The notes: generated from the sequence alone by a model not told the origin. Numbered from the stretch's first letter, positions 24,930-33,252 are shown. The stretch is DNA of 39,640 nt from Phycisphaerae bacterium (GCA_029260035.1 JAJDEA010000180.1:1-39640), one strand, 5' to 3'. Program-made: numbers and translations.

Positions 24930-25607
24930 ATGGGTGACACCAAGAACCAAATAAGCCCAAGTCAATCAACTTGGGCGCGGTTTGTTAAGCGGCCCATCGA
25001 CATCCTCGCTGCCACCTGTTTGATCGTCTTGCTCTTGCCAGTCGTTGTCATAGCTGTTGTCGCCATCAAAACGACAAGCAAAGGGCCTCTTCTGTTCCAC
25101 CAGGAACGAGCGGGAAGAGATGGCGTCAATTTCCGAATGTACAAGCTTCGCACGATGAAGGGAGATCGAAGGCCTGACCCGAAAGAACTCGTTCCGTTGG
25201 ATCACGCGGAGATCACGAGCGTCGGTCGCTGGCTACGAAGATTCAAGATTGACGAGCTTCCTCAGCTTATCAGTGTCATCAAGGGTGATATGTCTCTAAT
25301 CGGCCCAAGACCTACACTCCCAGACCAAGTGGCGCGGTATGACGAATTTCGCAAGCAAAGACTGATAGCCAGGCCTGGCATTACCGGCTTGGCACAGGTC
25401 TACAGCAACCCTCAGATAGCTTGGGATGAGCGCATTCTTTACGACATCGCCTACGTTCGGCGTTGTAGCTTCTACCTCGATCTGACCATCTTCATTCGCA
25501 CGTTTGCGTCACTTCTCGCCGGCGAAGCGAAGACAACACGACCATTCTCGTCCACTCGATTCACGCGATACGTCACCCCGCCCGACGACTTCGAACTTCA
25601 AAATTGA
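24930..25607 (+). CDS. Bacterial sugar transferase (phosphoglycosyl transferase, WcaJ/PglC type)
   Basis: 225 residues. An N-terminal membrane helix (PIDILAATCLIVLLLPVVVI) is followed by the catalytic core of monotopic phosphoglycosyl transferases: GPLLFHQERAGRDG, FRMYKLRTMKGD, KIDELPQLISVIKGDMSLIG and PRPTLPDQ, with the catalytic Asp-Glu in FKIDELPQL. It should move a sugar phosphate from a UDP-sugar to undecaprenyl phosphate, starting a surface glycan. Length is normal for a short PglC-type enzyme. The start at 24930 has no good ribosome site. It is a lone gene here: no glycosyltransferases or Wzx/Wzy are nearby, and its orientation differs from most of the left half. Confidence 0.88.
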   Translation: MGDTKNQISPSQSTWARFVKRPIDILAATCLIVLLLPVVVIAVVAIKTTSKGPLLFHQERAGRDGVNFRMYKLRTMKGDRRPDPKELVPLDHAEITSVGRWLRRFKIDELPQLISVIKGDMSLIGPRPTLPDQVARYDEFRKQRLIARPGITGLAQVYSNPQIAWDERILYDIAYVRRCSFYLDLTIFIRTFASLLAGEAKTTRPFSSTRFTRYVTPPDDFELQN

Positions 25608-25664
25608 CCGCCACCTTCACTCAGGTACACCTCGGCTTTCTCCTTGGCGGAGACGGCGAGCGAA

Positions 25665-27089
25665 TCAATGTGTCGGTGGTTTGACTCTAGCTTCCGCCCG
25701 GTAGATCTCACAGAAGTTGATGCGGGCGCTGAGTCGCGCGAGCATCGCTCGAATGCCGTAGACACTCCGCGTCAACCAGGTATTGATGGGCTTGGAACGC
25801 GTGTACCGCTTTTTGACCAGCCCGGAATAATGCTTGACGCCTCGCGCGAAGTAATCCGGGTCACCAAAATCGAACGGGCCATCGTGCAACAACGGTTCCC
25901 AAGCCCAGTCGGCCCATTCTGCCGCGAGTTGAAGTTGCTCTTCGCGATCTTCGCTGGCAGATGCCAAATCTGTTACATGGACCATAACTTCTCGGACAGC
26001 TTCGCGCGATGTATAGAAAGCCAACTCACACGCATCAACATAGGCCAATTCCTCATCGGTGAAACGTCGGCAGCAGCCGAAGTCGATCAGGCCGAGCCTT
26101 CCGTCGCGCATGAAATAGTAATTGCCTGGATGCGGATCGGCGTACATCATCTCGCCGCGATAGCCCAAACGAAACGTCGATCGTACAATCTTTCGGCCAA
26201 ACTCGTCACGAAGCGCTTGCGGCGGGTCCGAAGCAAGAAATGCGTCCAAGTGAGCGCCGTCGAGATATTCCATAGTCAATACGCGCTTCGTGGATAGCTC
26301 GGAATAAACAGTCGGCACGATAATTCCTTCGTCTTCGGCAAACAAAAGCCGAGCCTCGCACAGGTTCTGCGCCTCTTTTTCGTAGTCCGTCTCCAAATCA
26401 AGCATGGAGCGAATATCCTCGAACTGCGCCTGCGTATTATCCCAGTCACGCGTGAGCCGCATCGGAAACGCGGCTGCTTTTAGGCTCTTGAAGTCGTCGC
26501 GTATCGTGCGACCGATGTTGGGGTACTGAATCTTTACAGCAACCCGTTTATCCGAGCCTTTCAACCTCGCTCGGTGGACTTGTCCGAGTGACGCGGCTGC
26601 AAACGCCGTGGTCTCGAAGTCGTCGAACAACTCCTCCGGATCTGCGCCGAGTTCGTTTCGTATATGTTCGCGCAAGAGCGAAAAGTGCATCGGAGGCGCG
26701 TCGAATTGCAGTCGGCCTAATACGTCAACGAACTCCTGCGGAGCGACGTTGGGGTAATTGGCGATCACCTGCCCGACCTTCATGATGGCACCGCGCAAAT
26801 ATCCCATGCCACCGAGCAGTTTGAACGCAGCCTTGAGATGGGTTTCGTTGAGCAATCGTTCCTTCTCGTCGCTGGCTGCAAAACCGCTGCGCAACCAATA
26901 CGTGAAGTAGGCAACGGCGATCTTCGCCTGCATGGATCCGAGCGTCCACATCCTGGTGAGGCGCGACACCGGGACCGGCATTTGGGACAGGCTGCCCAGC
27001 AGCTTTTCGAGCGCCTGCTGGCTTGATTCTTGTGCCTCGTCGATGTCAATCGGAATAGCCGCTATGAGTTCTTTCGCATCAAGGGACAT
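25665..27089 (-). CDS. ABC1/UbiB-family atypical kinase
   Basis: 474 residues. It has the family features: MKVGQVIANYPN (the KxGQ motif that occludes the active site), AAASLGQVHRARL (Ala-rich loop replacing the glycine loop), VAVKIQYPN, a segment EKEAQNLCEA with the conserved Glu, ADPHPGNYYF as catalytic loop and GLIDFGCCR as the metal-binding DFG. UbiB/COQ8 proteins support quinone or other lipid metabolism by ATPase activity. The gene starts inside the end of the tetR gene (overlap 11 bases) with GGAGATTACCC as ribosome site, so the two are co-transcribed. The regulator link suggests a stress-induced or carbon-source-dependent lipid role rather than housekeeping ubiquinone synthesis. Confidence 0.88.
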   Translation of the reverse strand: MSLDAKELIAAIPIDIDEAQESSQQALEKLLGSLSQMPVPVSRLTRMWTLGSMQAKIAVAYFTYWLRSGFAASDEKERLLNETHLKAAFKLLGGMGYLRGAIMKVGQVIANYPNVAPQEFVDVLGRLQFDAPPMHFSLLREHIRNELGADPEELFDDFETTAFAAASLGQVHRARLKGSDKRVAVKIQYPNIGRTIRDDFKSLKAAAFPMRLTRDWDNTQAQFEDIRSMLDLETDYEKEAQNLCEARLLFAEDEGIIVPTVYSELSTKRVLTMEYLDGAHLDAFLASDPPQALRDEFGRKIVRSTFRLGYRGEMMYADPHPGNYYFMRDGRLGLIDFGCCRRFTDEELAYVDACELAFYTSREAVREVMVHVTDLASASEDREEQLQLAAEWADWAWEPLLHDGPFDFGDPDYFARGVKHYSGLVKKRYTRSKPINTWLTRSVYGIRAMLARLSARINFCEIYRAEARVKPPTH

Positions 27090-27708
27090 GGGTAATCTCC
27101 ACCGTTCGCGGATCCGGATTCAAGGAACCAACGAACAATCGTAATGCCTGGTCCAACAGAACCAGACTGTCTTCCTGGTTGGGTGACTCGTCCTTGGCCC
27201 AATAGGCCAAAACACCGAGGTGTAACGTCCAATACAAGTGCATTGTGACCGCTGACGGCTGGGGTGCAGATGGCGGAGCGTGCGATTCAATGAGCGTCTG
27301 AACCGCTTCCAGGTGTCGAACGCGAAGACCGTCCGAACTGTCAGCCTCCGTTGATGTGTTGAACGGGCTAAGCGTGGACTCAAGAACATCGCCGAGATAG
27401 CTGCGATGAGGTCGAAGGTGCCGAAGCGCAATGGCGATGTACGCGAAGAGCGCTTCCTCCAGCGATTCGGTTTCTCGCCGAGATTCGGCGAACTCGCCTT
27501 GAGCCGCCTCGAGCGACGCATCGATGATCGAAAGGGCGAGGTGCTCCTTACTCGGGAAATAATTGAACAGCGTCCCTGATGCAATCGCCGCCTCCGCAGC
27601 CAGCTCGCGAGTTGTCGTTTTCGCCAAACCCTTGTCGGAAAAGAGCTTACGGGCGGCTTCAAGGATCCGCTTTTTCGTTCCCTGCTTGGTTTCGGTAGTC
27701 ACTCGCAT
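27079..27708 (-). CDS. TetR-family transcriptional regulator
   Basis: 209 residues from the ATG at 27708, preceded by AAAGGG; a GTG at 27738 lies inside an operator-like site and is not favoured. The N-terminus has the typical TetR helix-turn-helix: KKRILEAARKLFSDKGLAKT, then TRELAAEAAIASGTLFNYFP and SKEHLALSII. The C-terminal ligand domain is helical and not specific. It is divergent from prpB-prpC and co-directional with the ABC1 kinase gene, which it overlaps. Two palindromic sites in the 260-base gap suggest it represses itself and may control prpBC. The ligand may be a propionyl or acyl compound; this is inference from context. Confidence 0.9.
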   Translation of the reverse strand: MRVTTETKQGTKKRILEAARKLFSDKGLAKTTTRELAAEAAIASGTLFNYFPSKEHLALSIIDASLEAAQGEFAESRRETESLEEALFAYIAIALRHLRPHRSYLGDVLESTLSPFNTSTEADSSDGLRVRHLEAVQTLIESHAPPSAPQPSAVTMHLYWTLHLGVLAYWAKDESPNQEDSLVLLDQALRLFVGSLNPDPRTVEITHVP

Positions 27709-27725
27709 GTTCAAACCCTTTAATA

Positions 27726-27737
27726 TGACCGTGCTCA
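27726..27737. promoter_or_regulatory. Operator-like imperfect palindrome O1
   Basis: TGACCGTGCTCA is a 5-2-5 inverted repeat with one mismatch (TGACC against TGAGC). It shares the core CGTGCTCA with the perfect site 40 bases away. It lies about 20 bases upstream of the tetR start codon, the right place for autorepression. Confidence 0.5.
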
Positions 27738-27776
27738 CATAACTCTACACCACAACATCGGCACTGTCAAGAAATA

Positions 27777-27792
27777 AATGAGCGTGCTCATT
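27777..27792. promoter_or_regulatory. Operator-like perfect palindrome O2
   Basis: AATGAGCGTGCTCATT is a 16-base palindrome with seven-base arms around GT, embedded in AT-rich DNA in the tetR-prpB divergent gap. Size and TGAGC/GCTCA arms are typical of TetR-family operators. It is closer to the prpB side. Confidence 0.6.
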
Positions 27793-27969
27793 AAAAATTT
27801 CTTCGACGACAGACGTACTCGTAATTTTCCTTATCAACAGCCTCGAAACACAGCGGTCAACAAACGAAAACCGGCGTGCCGCTCTGGCCCCACTCTTGCC
27901 GAGGATTTTGTTTTGTGCATGATGGACTGCGTGCCAAGAGGCAGTAATTCACACGTTTGGAGGGCCGAG

Positions 27970-28827
27970 ATGGCCGTGTCGTCCGCCGAGAGGTCAAAGA
28001 AACTCAGGCAACTTCTCAAGCAAGGGCCTGTCATGATGCCCGGAGCGTTTAACGCTCTTTGTGGCCGAATGATCGAGCGTGAGGGGATTGAAGCGATGTA
28101 CCTTTCCGGCGCGGTGCTCGCCAATTCGGTGGGCGGCGTTCCCGATGTAGGCATCATGACCCTGACCGAAGCGCGCGATCATGCAACACATATTGCGGGC
28201 GCAACGACGATCCCCATCCTAGCCGACGCCGATACAGGATTCGGCGGCTCAGATAACGCGGCACGAACCGTCCGGGTTCTGGAAGCAGCTGGCGTCAGTG
28301 GGATTCACTTGGAAGACCAGGAGTTTCCCAAGCGATGCGGGCATCTCGATGGCAAGAGACTCGTCCCAGCTGACGAAATGTGCGCAAAAATTGCGCGTGC
28401 TGCCGAAGCGAAAACAAGCTCCGATTTTCTACTGCTGGCGCGAACCGATGCGCGAGGCGTCGATGGCTACGACGAAGCGGTTCGGCGTGCGCATTTGTAT
28501 CTCGAAGCTGGCGCGGATGGGATTTTCCCGGAGGCACTGCAGGATGTTTCGGAGCTTGAGCGATTCGCCAAGGACGTAGACACCATTCTCCTCGCGAATT
28601 CGACGGAATTCGGCAAGACGCCATACCTGACCGTCGAGGAGTTCGGCCAACTCGGATACAATATCGTCATTTTCCCAGTCACCTTCCAAAGGCTTGCCAT
28701 GAAGACGGTGCAGGATTCGCTGCGTACGCTCAAGAATGAACGAACACAGAAGTCACTGGTCGAGCAGATGCAGACGCGGCAAGAGCTTTACGACCTTCTC
28801 GGTTACGACATGCAAACACCCGGCTGA
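27970..28827 (+). CDS. prpB: 2-methylisocitrate lyase (ICL/PEP mutase superfamily)
   Basis: 285 residues from the ATG at 27970, with GGAGG seven bases upstream; the frame stays open to 27778 but that leader includes the operator and is not family-like. The TIM-barrel motifs are clear: PGAFNALCGRMIE, the metal-binding DADTGFG (86-92), HLEDQEFPKRCGH with the catalytic KRCGH loop (121-125), and LLARTDARGVDGYDEA. PrpB splits 2-methylisocitrate into pyruvate and succinate in propionate breakdown. The next gene, 28 bases downstream, is a citrate/methylcitrate synthase, which supports PrpB over other superfamily members. prpD and prpE were not seen in this window. Confidence 0.9.
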   Translation: MAVSSAERSKKLRQLLKQGPVMMPGAFNALCGRMIEREGIEAMYLSGAVLANSVGGVPDVGIMTLTEARDHATHIAGATTIPILADADTGFGGSDNAARTVRVLEAAGVSGIHLEDQEFPKRCGHLDGKRLVPADEMCAKIARAAEAKTSSDFLLLARTDARGVDGYDEAVRRAHLYLEAGADGIFPEALQDVSELERFAKDVDTILLANSTEFGKTPYLTVEEFGQLGYNIVIFPVTFQRLAMKTVQDSLRTLKNERTQKSLVEQMQTRQELYDLLGYDMQTPG

Positions 28828-28854
28828 ACAATGCTGAATTAAGGAGACAGAACC

Positions 28855-29961
28855 GTGGCAGACTATATCGCGAAACCAGGCTTGGAAGGCATCGTTGCGG
28901 GCGATACGGATATTTGTTGCGTCGACCAGGGTCAGCTTCTTTATCGAGGCTATGCCATAGCCGACCTCGCTGAAAAGGTAGTCTTTGGCGAAGTGGCCCA
29001 TTTGTTGCTGTATGGCGAGCTGCCGACGCCAGACCAGCTTAAAGAACTTCGTAACATGCTCGACAGATTCCACGGCTTGCCTCAGCCAATCATCGAAGCG
29101 ATACGCGCTATTCCACACGATGCGCCCATGATGGACGTGCTTCGCACCGGCGTATCTATGGCTGGCCATTTTGATCCGAGCAAGGGCGATTCACCTGACG
29201 ATCTTCGCAAGCGCGCGGTTTGGCTCATGGCTGTTACATCCGATGTCGTCGCTGCACGGTATTGCCTGCTCCATGACAGAGAGCCTACCCCCCCCAAGCG
29301 GGGCCTATCGCACGCAGCGCAGATTCTCTATATGTGTCATGGCACAGAACCTGACGAAACCTCAGCTCGACTGCTCGATTTGACACTCGTGCTGTATGCG
29401 GAACACGAATTCAACGCGAGCACTTTTACCACACGCGTGATTGCATCAACCACATCAGACATGATCTCGGCTGTCACAGGTGCCATTGGCGCCTTGAAAG
29501 GCCCATTGCACGGCGGGGCTAACGAGCGAGCCATGGAACTTCTTTCTCGCTTCAAAGATGCAGAGGAAGCCTCCGCCTGGGTTAAGGAGGCGTTGGCCCA
29601 AAAAGAGAAGGTCATGGGCTTCGGCCATCGCGTTTATAAGAATGGCGATCATCGCGCTCACATCCTCGAAAGAGAAATGCGTGTGCTTGCCAAACAAAAG
29701 GGCAAGGAAAACCTCGTAGCCATCTACGATGCGATCAAAGATCCCATTGTCGACAAAGAACGCCCTATTTATCCTAACGTCGACTACCCCTGTGGCTTGA
29801 CGTATTTCCTGCTCGATTTGCCTTTGGACTTGTATACGCCTCTCTTCGTGTGCAGCAGGGTGACAGGATGGTGCGCCCATTTCATGGAACAAGCTCAGGC
29901 GAACCGTATCTACCGACCCCTCAGCAACTATACCGGCGAACCCCTGCGAAAAACCCCCTAG
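28855..29961 (+). CDS. prpC: 2-methylcitrate synthase / citrate synthase family
   Basis: 368 residues starting at GTG (28855) with AAGGAGACAG upstream. The citrate synthase landmarks are present: early YRGYAIADLAE, AEHEFNAST with His184, GPLHGGANE with His219, GFGHRVYKNGDHRA with His258 and NVDYPCG with the catalytic Asp310. The short, bacterial-type length without the long N-terminal extension fits 2-methylcitrate synthases and archaeal-type citrate synthases. Next to prpB it most likely condenses propionyl-CoA with oxaloacetate; many such enzymes also accept acetyl-CoA. It is the last gene of the prp operon and is followed by a gene-free 1.27-kb region. Confidence 0.9.
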   Translation: MADYIAKPGLEGIVAGDTDICCVDQGQLLYRGYAIADLAEKVVFGEVAHLLLYGELPTPDQLKELRNMLDRFHGLPQPIIEAIRAIPHDAPMMDVLRTGVSMAGHFDPSKGDSPDDLRKRAVWLMAVTSDVVAARYCLLHDREPTPPKRGLSHAAQILYMCHGTEPDETSARLLDLTLVLYAEHEFNASTFTTRVIASTTSDMISAVTGAIGALKGPLHGGANERAMELLSRFKDAEEASAWVKEALAQKEKVMGFGHRVYKNGDHRAHILEREMRVLAKQKGKENLVAIYDAIKDPIVDKERPIYPNVDYPCGLTYFLLDLPLDLYTPLFVCSRVTGWCAHFMEQAQANRIYRPLSNYTGEPLRKTP

Positions 29962-30382
29962 AAGACGCTGCACTTTGGCGATCTATTGCACTCTTCGCTC
30001 GTGCGATAATGCGATTTGCCGCTACAATACAAGCGCCAAGGCTTCAAGGCGTTGATGGCCAGCTCCCATGGTGCCGTTCGTGTGGCATATCACGAATGTC
30101 CGCCAAAACGATTCGCGAATCACTCTAATGTGCCACATTTACGACACTCCAGCGGAGAATTAGGGCGTCTCGGGTCGTGCGACTCCGCAAATACTGGAAG
30201 GGAACCCTCACCGCACTCCACTCGTGTTACACATAAGATCTCTTATAATACTTCAATGGGCGAGACTGGTGCTTCCGTTCTGGAATGGTCGTGGTTCCAC
30301 GGCATCTCTTGACGGATCGCGCGCACCGAGCGGTGGCAGAGCAATCGGATCGTTTGCTCGCAAGAGAATTGTGTCTTCCGTG

Positions 30383-30408
30383 GGCGCAACAGACGTTCTT
30401 GTTGCGCC
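30383..30408. other. Nine-bp hairpin touching parS site 1
   Basis: GGCGCAACA (30383-30391) pairs perfectly with TGTTGCGCC (30400-30408) across an eight-base loop. It ends two bases before the first parS site. It has no T run, so it is not an ordinary terminator for prpC. Confidence 0.5.
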
Positions 30409-30409
30409 A

Positions 30410-30425
30410 TGTTTCACGTGAAACG
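30410..30425. promoter_or_regulatory. parS centromere site 1
   Basis: TGTTTCACGTGAAACG matches the conserved bacterial parS consensus at 15 of 16 bases; the inner 14 bases form a perfect palindrome. It is about 0.8 kb upstream of parB. Confidence 0.92.
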
Positions 30426-30994
30426 AATGCTTCGTCTTGCTTGCATTGATTTTATGACAAGCCACATGCAGGCCGACCTTGAGTCTAAATGAGGGCGATC
30501 GAGATTCGCGATTGACGGCACGATGTACACAAGATTGGTTTCCGCTAGCTACCAGCGGCATAGAACAAAACTCGGCCAGTCGGGCCGAAAGTCCGCTCTC
30601 TTTCCGTCTTGGTCAAACCAAGCGTGCCACATAAAGCGCCGGGCAACCAACGATGTAGTTTGATACAACATCATTAGTCTCCCATCAAAACTCCGACCAC
30701 GAACCACGAAGTCATTTGTCGCTTAGTTCAAGCCGGCTGTCGCTGGCCGAAGCAGCTGTAAGCGATGAAGGCCAATCGCGATAGCTTCATCGTGCATAAA
30801 CAGAGGGGTTGACTGAACCTAGCGAGAATCATCCTTTCGCGCTATGGTTGAGCTAATTCTGAAGGAGCTTTCCACCGCATTGACTAGGTATATTCCAAAC
30901 CGGATCGTAACCTGGCTCTCGTTCACGCAAGGAGGGCACTTGCCTTTCGATTGACCGTTAGCGCCATCCAAGCGAGTCCCACTGTCGGTAGACT

Positions 30995-31010
30995 CGTTTC
31001 ACGTGAAACA
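30995..31010. promoter_or_regulatory. parS centromere site 2
   Basis: CGTTTCACGTGAAACA matches the parS consensus at 15 of 16 bases, the single difference being at the opposite end from site 1. It lies about 225 bases upstream of the parB start codon. Confidence 0.92.
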
Positions 31011-31091
31011 TAAAGCCAACTGGCGACAGAACCACTTTTCTGGAAATCCATAAGGCGGCACTTGCAAGGACCTTGCTCCACGATTAGTCTT

Positions 31092-31185
31092 TAGAGCAAG
31101 CTCTATTCTACTGTGGCGTTCGGATGCACTTTCTACTCGCAAAATAGAGGGTTTCGCCGCTACACTTGACTGTTCGCTGCTATAG
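31092..31185 (+). repeat. Dispersed 95-bp repeat, copy 3
   Basis: Reads TAGAGCAAGCTCTATTCTAC, TGTGGCGTTCGGATGCAC, then TTTCGCCGCTACACTTGAC and TGTTCGCTGCTATAG. It lies 50 bases upstream of the parB start codon in the same orientation, between parS site 2 and the gene. Confidence 0.85.
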
Positions 31186-31234
31186 CCGTTAAATGAATAA
31201 CTGAGCTTCCGCAACTCACTCCAAGGATGGAATC

Positions 31235-32182
31235 ATGGCAAAAAACCCCAGACGTCTCGGCCGTGGCTTGGCTTCGCTGGTATCTCCCGTACAACAACCA
31301 ACGGCAGTGGAATCCAACGATCGCAATCCTGAACCGACCAAACCGGTCTTCGCTCAGTCGTCAACGGAATCCGAGAAACCAACACAACGCACCGCGTCCG
31401 TTGATCTCATCGATCCAAATCCATTCCAACCGAGACGTAATGTTACGGACTCGGATATTGTAACACTCATATCGTCAATTCGTCGAAACGGCATTCTTCA
31501 GCCCATAGCTGTGCGGCCAATAGGCGATCGATATCAAATCATCGCGGGTGAAAGACGCTGGACTGCCGCCAAGTCGCTCAACCTAGCCGTAGTTCCGATC
31601 ATCGTTCATGAAGCCAATGACGAGAAGATGCTCGAATTGGCCCTCATCGAGAATCTACATCGGGAAGATTTGAACCCAATCGATCGAGCACGGGCATACC
31701 GCGAATTCTGCGATCGATTCGCCCTAAAGCCGGAAGAGGTTGCACAAAGATTGGGCGAGGATCGCTCTACGGTAACCAACTATCTTCGTCTTTTGGATTT
31801 GCCTGAGGAAATTCGCATGATGGCCGCCAAAAATGCCATTTCCATGGGGCATGCGCGATGCCTACTCGGTATTGATGGTGTCGAACGTCAGCTGCAGCTT
31901 GCTCAGTCGGTCATTGAGAACGAGCTTTCCGTCCGAGCGCTTGAGGAAATCGCGCGCCGTACGAAGACTCGCAGCCAACCGGAGTCGGCAGGGGATGTTC
32001 CGCCACCGCAAACGCCATCAGCGCACATCGCGGATATGGAACGGCGATTCGAAGAGGCGTTGAAAACGCGCGTGCATATTCGCGAAGCCAAGCGGAAAGG
32101 GCGAGGTAAGATCGTCATTGAGTATTACTCATTGGATGATTTTGACCGCGTAGTCGAAAAGCTGGGCATTCATGGCGAATGA
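31235..32182 (+). CDS. parB: Chromosome partitioning protein ParB
   Basis: 315 residues. The N-terminal tail includes RRLGRGLASLVSP, a ParA-contact-like stretch. The CTPase/ParB-N domain has VDLIDPNPFQPRR, RRNGILQPIAVRP, GERRWTAAKSLNL (box I) and LIENLHREDLNPIDRA (box II). The HTH follows (PEEVAQRLGEDRSTVTNYLR), then a C-terminal dimerisation segment with KIVIEYYSLDDFDRVVEKL. ParB loads at parS and slides as a CTP clamp, feeding chromosome segregation. Two parS sites lie just upstream. Odd: the usual parA neighbour is not present within the surrounding genes. AAGGA upstream supports this start. Confidence 0.95.
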   Translation: MAKNPRRLGRGLASLVSPVQQPTAVESNDRNPEPTKPVFAQSSTESEKPTQRTASVDLIDPNPFQPRRNVTDSDIVTLISSIRRNGILQPIAVRPIGDRYQIIAGERRWTAAKSLNLAVVPIIVHEANDEKMLELALIENLHREDLNPIDRARAYREFCDRFALKPEEVAQRLGEDRSTVTNYLRLLDLPEEIRMMAAKNAISMGHARCLLGIDGVERQLQLAQSVIENELSVRALEEIARRTKTRSQPESAGDVPPPQTPSAHIADMERRFEEALKTRVHIREAKRKGRGKIVIEYYSLDDFDRVVEKLGIHGE

Positions 32183-32184
32183 TC

Positions 32185-32210
32185 GACAGTGCCACGCGTT
32201 CGGCACTGTC
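32185..32210 (+). terminator. Hairpin directly after parB
   Basis: GACAGTGCC (32185-32193) pairs with GGCACTGTC (32202-32210) across eight bases, starting two bases after the parB stop codon. There is no T run, so it may be a weak or factor-assisted terminator or an mRNA 3'-end stabiliser. Confidence 0.5.
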
Positions 32211-32283
32211 AAGCCTGTCCCGATCTAGCGAATTTTTCTTGCCCGCTTCAAACCCTTGGAAATGCGTCCAGCCGAATGCGCGT

Positions 32284-32313
32284 AAAAAAACCCACAGATA
32301 CATGATCCGTGGG
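32284..32313 (-). terminator. Rho-independent terminator, minus strand
   Basis: Stem CCCACGGAT with ATCTGTGGG (one internal mismatch, five-base loop CATGT) followed by seven Ts on the minus strand. It ends the candidate small RNA; no minus-strand gene is close enough upstream to need it otherwise. Confidence 0.75.
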
Positions 32314-32385
32314 CTGAAGATGTTGCGACCCGCGAGCAGGGTGGGCCCGGAATTCCGCTTCGAGCGGGTCGCAAATACCAATGTG
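32284..32385 (-). ncRNA. Candidate structured small RNA ending in a terminator
   Basis: On the minus strand the sequence GCGACCCGC (32372-32364) pairs perfectly with GCGGGTCGC (32333-32325) around a 30-base interior that itself contains the palindromes CGGAATTCCG and GGGCCC. Eleven bases later comes a terminator: CCCAC plus GAT paired with ATC plus GTGGG (32313-32291), then seven Ts (32290-32284). No protein frame is convincing here. I could not match it to tmRNA, SRP RNA, RNase P or 6S by eye. The 5' end and promoter are uncertain. It is convergent with parB. Confidence 0.5.
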
Positions 32386-32437
32386 TTTTGATAATCCTCG
32401 TTTGAAGGATAAGATCATAATCCGATCATTAACACCA

Positions 32438-32512
32438 TGGCCACGCAAGCGTGGACCATGCCACCCGAACATACTGTGACGAATCCCGACCCTGCCCAAG
32501 AGCAGTGGCACA
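32438..32512. repeat. Inverted-repeat cluster with half of the GAGCAGTGGCAC element
   Basis: CCACGC-AA-GCGTGG sits inside a longer imperfect palindrome starting at ATGG near 32438. About 40 bases further is GAGCAGTGGCAC (32500-32511), identical to the arm found twice near 34.7 kb. Likely fragments of dispersed palindromic elements. Confidence 0.5.
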
Positions 32513-32549
32513 CCTTAGACTACGGCGTGAGGATGCGATATAGCAAACG

Positions 32550-32813
32550 CTATTCTGAGGAGTTGTCCTCCAACATCTTACGGAGTTGGACGTTTTCCCG
32601 CCTCGTCGCTTCCAAATCGAAGAGCATGTACTTGATGCTCAGTCGCACGAAATCGATACTCTCCTGCAAACTGCTGACGGTTTCCTTGAGTTGGCGATGC
32701 CGTTCCCGCGTTTGCTCCGCAAGCAGTTCAAGCTTGTCGCGCTTGTCAGCAGGCAGGCTTGCGATTTCTGTGATGAGTTCGGTCAGCTTACGCTGAAAGG
32801 TTTCCTCGTTCAT
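32550..32813 (-). CDS. Small coiled-coil protein (conserved hypothetical)
   Basis: 87 residues from the ATG at 32813, with AGGAG five bases upstream; the frame extends six codons further without support. The sequence is a charged two-helix coil: FQRKLTELITEIASLPADKR, then KLELLAEQTRERHRQLKET, VSSLQESIDFVRLSIKYMLF and DLEATRRENVQLRKMLED. From memory, near-identical short proteins recur in planctomycete genomes, sometimes labelled transcriptional regulators, but I see no DNA-binding motif. A dispersed repeat copy lies about 45 bases upstream of its start. Function unknown. Confidence 0.75.
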   Translation of the reverse strand: MNEETFQRKLTELITEIASLPADKRDKLELLAEQTRERHRQLKETVSSLQESIDFVRLSIKYMLFDLEATRRENVQLRKMLEDNSSE

Positions 32814-32859
32814 AAAGCTCCTATCCCCCACGTTTTAAGTAAGTCGAGTTCCCCAAGGC

Positions 32860-32954
32860 TAGAGCAAGCTCTAATTTACTGTAGCGTTCAGCAGCACGGT
32901 TTTCCTCGAACAGATGAGCAGTTCGTCGCTACACTTGACTGTTCGCTGCTATAG
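32860..32954 (+). repeat. Dispersed 95-bp repeat, copy 4
   Basis: Reads TAGAGCAAGCTCTAATTTAC, TGTAGCGTTCAGCAGCACGG, then GTTCGTCGCTACACTTGACT and GTTCGCTGCTATAG. TGTAGCG and CGCTACA can pair across the middle. It lies upstream of the coiled-coil gene, in opposite orientation to it. Confidence 0.85.
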
Positions 32955-33252
32955 CGAACCCCCGAATCGACCCTTGTCCCATGTGCTGGATAGGTGTTGA
33001 GCATGGGCCATTCCCACCGGCCGAGTTAAGCATTGTGTGATGACTTTCTCTGCGCGACATGCCCGTAAACTATTGCAAACACGAAGGTTACAGCGCCAAA
33101 GGCGTGGGCAGATCGAATGAGGCTTGATTGGCGGTTATGCCGAAATGTTGCGTGTGGGCATCATGGGTGATGTCAGAGCCAAACACAAATATGCCCGTCG
33201 GACTCCGGCAATGCGCCGTTGACTTAGCAGGTCGATGCGCGAGGGGGCAACC
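32955..33252. other. Gap downstream of murA, nothing recognised
   Basis: About 300 bases between repeat copy 4 and the murA stop codon. I see no gene, no clear terminator with a T run and no known RNA. Confidence 0.4.

Larger units (their letters stand above)
29962..31234. other. 1.27-kb gene-free region holding parS sites
   Basis: No convincing coding frame: the open frames here lack ribosome sites and recognisable products, and one spans a parS site. Contents that I can support are two parS palindromes (30410-30425 and 30995-31010), a hairpin just before the first (30383-30408) and a dispersed repeat copy (31092-31185). The region probably serves as a centromere-like segment in front of parB. 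Confidence 0.6.

Noticed and set aside
24715..24969. Minus-strand open frame overlapping the sugar transferase start
   Set aside because: No ribosome site, no recognisable motif, and it overlaps a clear gene on the other strand.
30253..30561. Open frame of about 100 codons on the minus strand
   Set aside because: It spans parS site 1 and its hairpin, lacks a ribosome site and has no recognisable sequence.
31092..31185. TTGACT followed by TATAGC in the 95-bp repeat as a promoter
   Set aside because: The spacing between the two boxes is only about nine bases, far from the usual 17.
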